Positions 58,556 through 64,000 of a stretch of DNA of 64,000 bases are shown piece by piece. How positions within the stretch are numbered: position 1 is the stretch's first letter; each line of letters opens with the position of its first letter. The stretch comes from Agrostemma githago (lineage: Eukaryota > Streptophyta > Magnoliopsida > Caryophyllales > Caryophyllaceae). Location: the NCBI GenBank assembly GCA_958450325.1, contig OY288257.1, forward strand, positions 57,179,938 through 57,243,937, read 5' to 3'. A program made the translations under genes and the position numbers. The notes beneath the pieces are model-generated. The model searched no databases and was not told the DNA's origin. It was given only the letters and a program-made list of their open reading frames with translations.

Positions 58556-58700
58556 GTCCCGGCCGAGACGGGTTGGTCCCGGTCGGGACGAGGTCGGTCC
58601 CGGTCGGGACGCCACCTTCCCGATCGGGATGGACCCAGGTCAGCAACCTCCTTGTTTGTGCACTTCATCCCGAATGGGATGAGGCCATCCCGAACGGGAT
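58556..58700. repeat. Palindrome island of the solo LTR: six 14-bp palindromes
   Basis: GTCCCGGTCGGGAC-type units start at 58556, 58576, 58597, 58617, 58667 and 58687; steps 20, 21, 20, 50 and 20 bp. The last two read ATCCCGAAYGGGAT. The core differs from that of LTR A (ACTCGAYCGAGT), but spacing and place (just upstream of the TATA box) are the same. Confidence 0.93.
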
Positions 58701-59046
58701 GAGCCTTGTAGGCCTTTATTATGATCTTTTTGGTTTCTCCTTGGTTCTCATGGGCTTCTCACCGATTTTCGGGACTCGGGATCGGGTCTCGGAGGCTCGG
58801 GATTGGGTCCCAAGGTCTCGGGGTCGACTCCAAGGCATCGAGTGATCGTTCCATTACTCCGTTGGCTCCAAAATGTGTATGTATTGAGTCGGAATCGCTC
58901 CAACTCTTCCAAATCGGTCTCGGGAACCTGAAACGAACTAAAGGAAGCATAAGAAGCCCCTAAACCGCTCCCAAGGAGCGATTCTACAAGGAAAATGGGA
59001 CCAAAACACTACGAAATAGGCACTACAAATGACACTTATCAACTCC

Positions 59047-60960
59047 GCTGGGGAATAACTGATGCGTCACTTACCATCGGCATCCTCAGGGTGAGACTCG
59101 AATAGAAATCGTTTGACTAGTACAATACGCGTTTTAGTTTTACGGTTCATGCATAACCCCTTATTTTCCCGGGCCGGTACTGGTGACCGACGTCCCACTA
59201 TACTATTGATGTAGTCCAAATTGGATATGTCAAAGTTGTCCATAGTCGATTCGTATGGGTTTTACGACATGTTCTAAGCTCAACTCGACTTAGGAAGTCC
59301 GCCCCGATTCTCGGATAGGCTATGTACACTGGTATAGACCCTTTATAGACCGACCGAGACTTAGTATAGAGCACACATGGTGTCGTTATAATGCTTGCGT
59401 GACTATATGCTACTTGGTTTCCGTGTCGTTTTCAAAAACCGTCTTTTTTCAAAATACATCCTTCCAAAAATATTCAATTTTCAAAAATTCGGAAAGCTGC
59501 CGAAATTTAAACTTAAGATTTGACTCAAAAGAAGCCCATTTTCTAGCCGGCATGCTATCCAATTCAAAATTCGAATTTCCGATCCACCATTCGATTTTTC
59601 GAATTTTCAAAATTCTATTTCAATTTTCAAATCTTCGAGATGTCATTCTCGATTTTCAAATCTTCGAGATGCCGTTTTCGATTTTCAAATCTTTGGGATC
59701 TCATCTTCAATTTTCAAATTGTCGGAAATTCTTTTTTCGATATTCAAATTTTCAAATTTTCAAATATTCGACTTTTCAAAAACCCGGTCCTATTGGCCCA
59801 CTGCCAATTTCAGGACCATCTTCTCAATTTTCAAGGTTCAATCATTTTTCAGAACCCGGGAAGTATAACAAATTTAGGACTTATGATTTTACTCAAAATA
59901 GCCTATTTCTAGCCGGTATACTGTCCATTTCAAAACTTAAAAAAATATTTTCGAAACTTCAAAATCGCGGCCCGATGACACTTTTCCGATTTCCGAAAAT
60001 CGGGCCATCCACCGTTTTCTCGAGGTTTTCTCTAAAACTCCTTTTCGAAAACTTCCCTCTTCTTGGGTCTTCCCGTATTTAGCAGTGTCGGGTCCTGTCA
60101 TAAATCGTCGAAGGTCTTTAGCGTCGAAACTCCGTCGATCTTACATCACGAGTTTCCTCCCTATCCCAGTCCGCCTTATTTGACTAAGGCAAGGCTAACC
60201 TACGTAGGACATACCCCTACCAAGGAAAGCCCGTTTACACACTCGAGTCCAAACTAGAAAGTCTCACGCGACATTTCCCTCTAACAGGACGGTCCCCACG
60301 ACCTTTCCTAAGGGAATTTCGCCCATCTTTCAATCCGTTAGTCGAGTCGTCCCAATTCGAAAGTCCTTTAACTTAAGGGTCTACCCTAATCACATGGCCG
60401 TCTTTATTCGGGTCGAGTCAAGGGTCTCTAGCGTCGAAACTCTGCCGATCTTACATCGCAAGTTTCTTCCCGTACCCCGCCTGCCTTTCCTCAAGGCCGA
60501 GTCAACCTTTTACAAGGCATAGCCCTATAACAAAAGGTTCGTGATCCTTACGTCTAAGGGTCACTCGTCCAACACTCGAGTCACCTAGGGTTAGGTCACC
60601 ACGGTTGGTCCGAGCACGTGGCACGGTCAAACACGGTCGCCCCATTTTCGGATTCACCGTTCTGCAGCTTAAGTCTAATTCGCGGTCGTCACTTGGTCTA
60701 GGTCAACGTCCGGGTTTCCCGATCCGAGAATTTTAGTCATTTCTGTCACTCCGGGCCATGTCTAGTTTGACTCATTCTCTTGCATTTGCGCAAAACCGAG
60801 TTTAGGCGAGTTCTAAGTCTCTTCCGATCAGGGACCCTATGAGTGAGGCGCTACCAAACCACAACAAATCCCGCGCCGTCGAGAAAGAGGATATCCAGGG
60901 GAGTATGCTTATCCTGTCTTGCTCCATTAACAACATTTTCTCAAAAATCAATATCACCCC
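59047..60960 (+). other. Element C leader
   Basis: Noncoding. It resumes with the second half of the PBS (GCTGGGG) and aligns to the leader of element B. There is a run of TTTTCAAATCTTCGAGATG-like units at about 59600-59770. A block of about 70 bp around 'agcgtcgaaactc.g.cgatcttacatc' occurs twice (near 60120 and 60427), with one copy in element B. Confidence 0.7.
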
Positions 60961-61498
60961 AGGGTGACCACCATCGAAGAAGACCTTGTAAGAACTCGAT
61001 CCCGTCTAACACAACTAGAGCGGGTAAGGCAACCAATCACCCAACCGAGCCATTTGAAGGGTGAACACTCTTACGAAACCGTCCGATACCCTCAAGACGG
61101 CAAGACCGAGAGAGGTAACCCTCAAGTCACCTCTCCAAAAATCAAGAACCAGTCAAAGGAAAGGACATTTATTTACCCACTTGGATATGTCCTACACCGT
61201 CGCTTTCCAGAGGTTGGTTCCGAAGGGCCTAATACTACCTATAAGCCCAACAGCCGACCCACCTTTGGAAAAACGCTCCAAAGCATGGAACACCGAGCAT
61301 TACTGCAAATTCCACAGAGGGAGGGGACACGATACCGAGCAGTGCTGGAAACACCTCATCCAAGACTTCCTCGATGCCGGGAAGACTCCCGTTTTGGAAA
61401 CATTGTCCCTTGTAAAGCCCTTCATGGACTATACAGGGCCCGATGACCAAAGCATCCAATCTACCTCTCATGCATCCAAGAGTCCGGATTTGATTTAA
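60961..61498 (+). pseudogene. Element C gag remnant
   Basis: The central capsid core is missing. What remains includes the block before the knuckle (MSYTVAFQRLVPKGLILPIS) and the knuckle motif CKFHRGRGHDTEQC, aligned with CQYHRGNGHDTEKC of element A, then KHLIQDFLDAGK. The frame stops at 61498 near SKSPDLI, at the junction to the conserved noncoding region. It keeps the nucleocapsid part where element B keeps the capsid part, so the two have decayed independently. Confidence 0.82.
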
Positions 61499-63830
61499 GT
61501 CCGAGTCTGAGTCTGAGTCTTAGTCTAGGATATACTATTTATTCCAAAGTCAGAGTCAGAGTCAGTTGTATTCTGTCCTCTTTTTCAAATTCAATAAAAT
61601 CAGCTTTTCTATTTTATACTTTCCTTATGTGTTTCCGAGAACATGATGAGCACCATCATACACTGTGAGCACATGCACGTGACTATTACAGGCACATCTA
61701 TAACGACCGCAGGAAATGAGACTCGTGTTTTCCTTTACCTGTTCCATGTCTGACATAGAAAGCCACAAAACTACACTTTGCAGGAGCGGTATCGAATCCT
61801 ATGACGAATCTAGGTAGTCTCCTAGTTTGGGTTCAAGAAGGGAGGCAAGCCCATTTCCTCCATTTCCCACAATAAACACCCCTCCAATAAGACTGACCAT
61901 CCCTACCTTAGGTGTTAGTCTGACCAACAAAACAAAAAAAGAAAAAAAGCTGGACAAGAAAAAAAATAAAAGTCCAAGAAAAAGCAAAAGCCGAAATAAA
62001 AAGCGGGCAAAAGAAGCACCCATGACCGGGACTAAAAGGCCAAAAAAAAAGGAAAAAAAAGGGAAAAAAGCAAAAGGCCCAAAACAAAAGAGCTGACCAT
62101 GATAAAAAAGAACTTCCAAAAACCCATGACCATGATCAACGGTCAATTCAAGTAAAAGTCCCATGACCAGGGTACGGTCAAAATTCATACCATCAAACAA
62201 GGGAGAGATAATCAAGCTGGTCAGCTAACACCACATCTAGCCTTCCCACATTGCAACCCTCAAGACCTTCTCGAGACCTAAGCTAGAGGCAGGCCGGAAT
62301 TTCGAGGATTCAAGCTCCATAGGATACCCCTAACCATTAGGGCCAGACATGGAAACCAGATCCCGCATCATCAAACATATCCCGATCAAAGTTCGAGCCA
62401 TTTTACTCGACTTCCCCTTTACATAACAGAATTCACAATCACCATACGCAAACCCGAGAGCAAAACTCGTCAAATCCGCGAGAGCAAAACTCGTCAAATC
62501 CCCGAGAGCAAAACTCGTCAAATCCCCGAGAGCAAAACTCGTCAAATCCCCGAGAGCAAAACTCGTCAAATCCCATCCCAATTCTTCTCATCCAAACCAG
62601 TTACCAACCCCAAACACGGGAACTCAACTTGCGGTCGGCATAGAACATGCCCACATAGTGCACACTACCTCTGGGGGCTATCCCGGAGAACGCTCACAGT
62701 CACAGGATCAATATCCTAACCATTGTAGCCCTTTGATCAAGACATCATTGGGAATGCACCCAGCCTGCACCATTGTTATGGCTAGATACACACAAAGTCC
62801 TATTAGACTAGGCACCATAATATATCTTCCAACACTGAACTACAGGATGGTTTGATTTCACTACACGTGAATACGTAGGCAGCCTTTCAACAGAGGCACA
62901 ACCACCCACATTGACACACATTCAAAAAGCGCCATCATTCCGGTCACGACACCATCATGTTCTCAACAACTAGCTTTGTCTCCTGGGGCTTCTCTTAGGC
63001 AGAAAACCTCCATCCACTCACAAAATCCAGATTAATTCCAAAAAATCTAGCCTCCTTTCTGTAGTGCGTCCTAATACTCGGCTCAGTCGAAGACAAGAAT
63101 TTCTCAGGGACCCAAATAAGCACTTACCTTGGGAATATACCCCGAAACCAAAGAAGATCCAAAAGAACACAAGTCTACTACTAAGTTCTGTCGTACCAGA
63201 ACAGTCTCATTACAGACTACTGCAACCCCGTATAGCATATCTATCCCATTTCGATGTTCGACCGTGTTTCCACTCGCCTAGGCTACAGAATAGCGCAACT
63301 TAAGAGTCTTGTCATCTTAGGTGACTCACCCTTTTAACGAGTCACGGTTCAACCCCTCGAGAGTCCAGTCGTGTCTGTCAACTCGTCCTGTCGCGTCTAG
63401 AGCCGAGTCAGTCGGACTTCGATTTCAAAATGAAGCAAAAATCATTTTCCCCAGCGCAAGTCAGGCTATAGATGCTAACTGCATTTCCTGTATGCTATCT
63501 TGCTATTTGCTATTTTTGCCTGTATATCTAACATTTTAGGTGCGATTCAAGACCGCGCAGCTATATATATATCTCTCCAGCGGAAGGCCCAAGGCAATTT
63601 TCACGGGATGGGCCCACATATAGGCGCACCCGGGACTTACACGACAAGTCCAAATTTCCCACGGAGCTACTCCTGACAAGAGAACTCAAGTATGATTTCC
63701 AACTTATGGCTGGCGAGCCCTTTTACGCAAGTCTACTTGACTATAAACGACCCGACCGGAAGTCTGCCAGGTCTTAATCTTTGATTGGCCTGGTAGCTAC
63801 TCTGACTTTCGCCTTGTCCAAGCCTCAGTC
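61499..63830 (+). other. Noncoding region replacing pol in element C
   Basis: Aligns with 33101-35810 of element B over most of its length, including the tandem array. There are long A-rich stretches (about 61920-62110). No pol gene. It ends at the polypurine tract. Confidence 0.8.
62453..62573. repeat. Tandem array, five 24-bp units (element C)
   Basis: The unit GAGAGCAAAACTCGTCAAAT+CCCC is repeated five times, almost without change. It is homologous to the 25-bp array of element B, but units within each element resemble each other more than those of the other element. Confidence 0.93.
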
Positions 63831-63843
63831 AGAGTGGGGGCTC

Positions 63844-64000
63844 TGTAGACACCCACATTTTGACCGCCAGGTGTCTATAGCAGTTTCCGACAAACACCCG
63901 ATGATGATCGGACGTAAACATGCTTTAACTTACTCGAATATGGGCTCAAAATCATTGCCATTTGGCTTGGGCTTTTTACGGAGTACAAATCTCACAAAAC
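63844..64000 (+). repeat. Element C 3' LTR, partial (window edge)
   Basis: Starts TGTAGACACCC right after the polypurine tract. The 157 bp present match 54835-54991 with two substitutions. Confidence 0.92.

Larger units (their letters stand above)
57391..59041 (-). mobile_element. Solo LTR of an unrelated retrotransposon, inside the PBS of element C
   Basis: A 1651-bp insertion. On the minus strand it starts TGATAAGTGTCATTTGTAG and ends ...CTTACCATCA, flanked by the exact 5-bp duplication ACTCC (57386-57390 and 59042-59046). TG...CA ends and a 5-bp duplication mark an LTR insertion, and the absence of internal genes marks a solo LTR. The minus orientation fits the TATATATA (58494-58501) and a 'cgtggattcgaccc' word near the end. 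It shares no sequence with the host LTR but has its own palindrome island (58556-58700). Confidence 0.85.
54835..64000 (+). mobile_element. Element C: pol-less Tat-lineage retrotransposon with insertions
   Basis: 5' LTR 54835-57377, PBS split by a solo LTR (57391-59041), leader to about 60960, gag remnant 60961-61498, conserved noncoding region to 63830, polypurine tract (AGAGTGGGGG, 63831-63840) and 3' LTR from 63844 to beyond the window. There is no protease or RT. The 157 bp of 3' LTR visible differ from the 5' LTR at two positions, so the insertion is not very old. The element shares its gag-to-3' region junction with element B. Confidence 0.9.

Overview
This is nuclear DNA of a flowering plant. 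It has spliced genes with GT-AG introns, plastid- and mitochondrion-type targeting leaders, a plant 3-ketoacyl-CoA synthase, and a dense layer of plant-type retrotransposons and MITEs. The 9-mer TACGGAGTA / TACTCCGTA occurs 20 times, and the large Ty3/gypsy elements are of the Tat/Ogre type. Both remind me of Caryophyllales, but that placement is an inference from memory. Little of the window is host-gene exon; transposable elements and AT-rich spacer make up most of it.

Layout. 1-7261 (-): a Tat-lineage Ty3/gypsy element (element A) running off the left edge, with RT, protease, gag, leader, PBS and a 2.46-kb LTR. 7812-15081 (+): a nine-exon DEAD-box RNA helicase gene (RH39-like, plastid), with MITEs in introns 1, 4 and 6. 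15445-15822 (-): a small one-TM protein. 17457-18406: a noncoding DNA element that ends 73 bp before a small, probably mitochondrial protein gene (18479-18943). 19-28 kb: spacer with a duplicated Copia primer-binding site, a TRIM with a hairpin beside its PBS, and a 1-kb MULE-like foldback element. 28-36 kb (+): Copia scraps and element B, a pol-less relative of A. 37-39.4 kb: an inverted second copy of the 17.5-kb element, plus Stowaways. 39496-44217 (+): a 5'-truncated L1-type LINE with endonuclease, RT and RNase H and an 18-bp target-site duplication. 44-48 kb: MITEs, (TA)n tracts and spacer. 48176-49564 (-): an intact KCS gene with its TATA box. 50.4-52 kb: a CACTA transposon end. 54835-64000 (+): element C, a second pol-less relative, whose PBS is split by an unrelated solo LTR.

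How things fit. A, B and C share LTR starts, leader and PBS, but B and C have lost protease and pol at the same point and share about 2.5 kb of noncoding sequence in their place. They look like gag-only derivatives that would depend on a pol-bearing relative such as A.

The most unusual signal is in the LTRs. Clusters of 12-14-bp palindromes are arranged as pairs 20-21 bp apart, with about 50 bp between many pairs. They occur just upstream of the LTR TATA boxes and again in the downstream LTR half. The architecture recurs with a different palindrome in an unrelated LTR.
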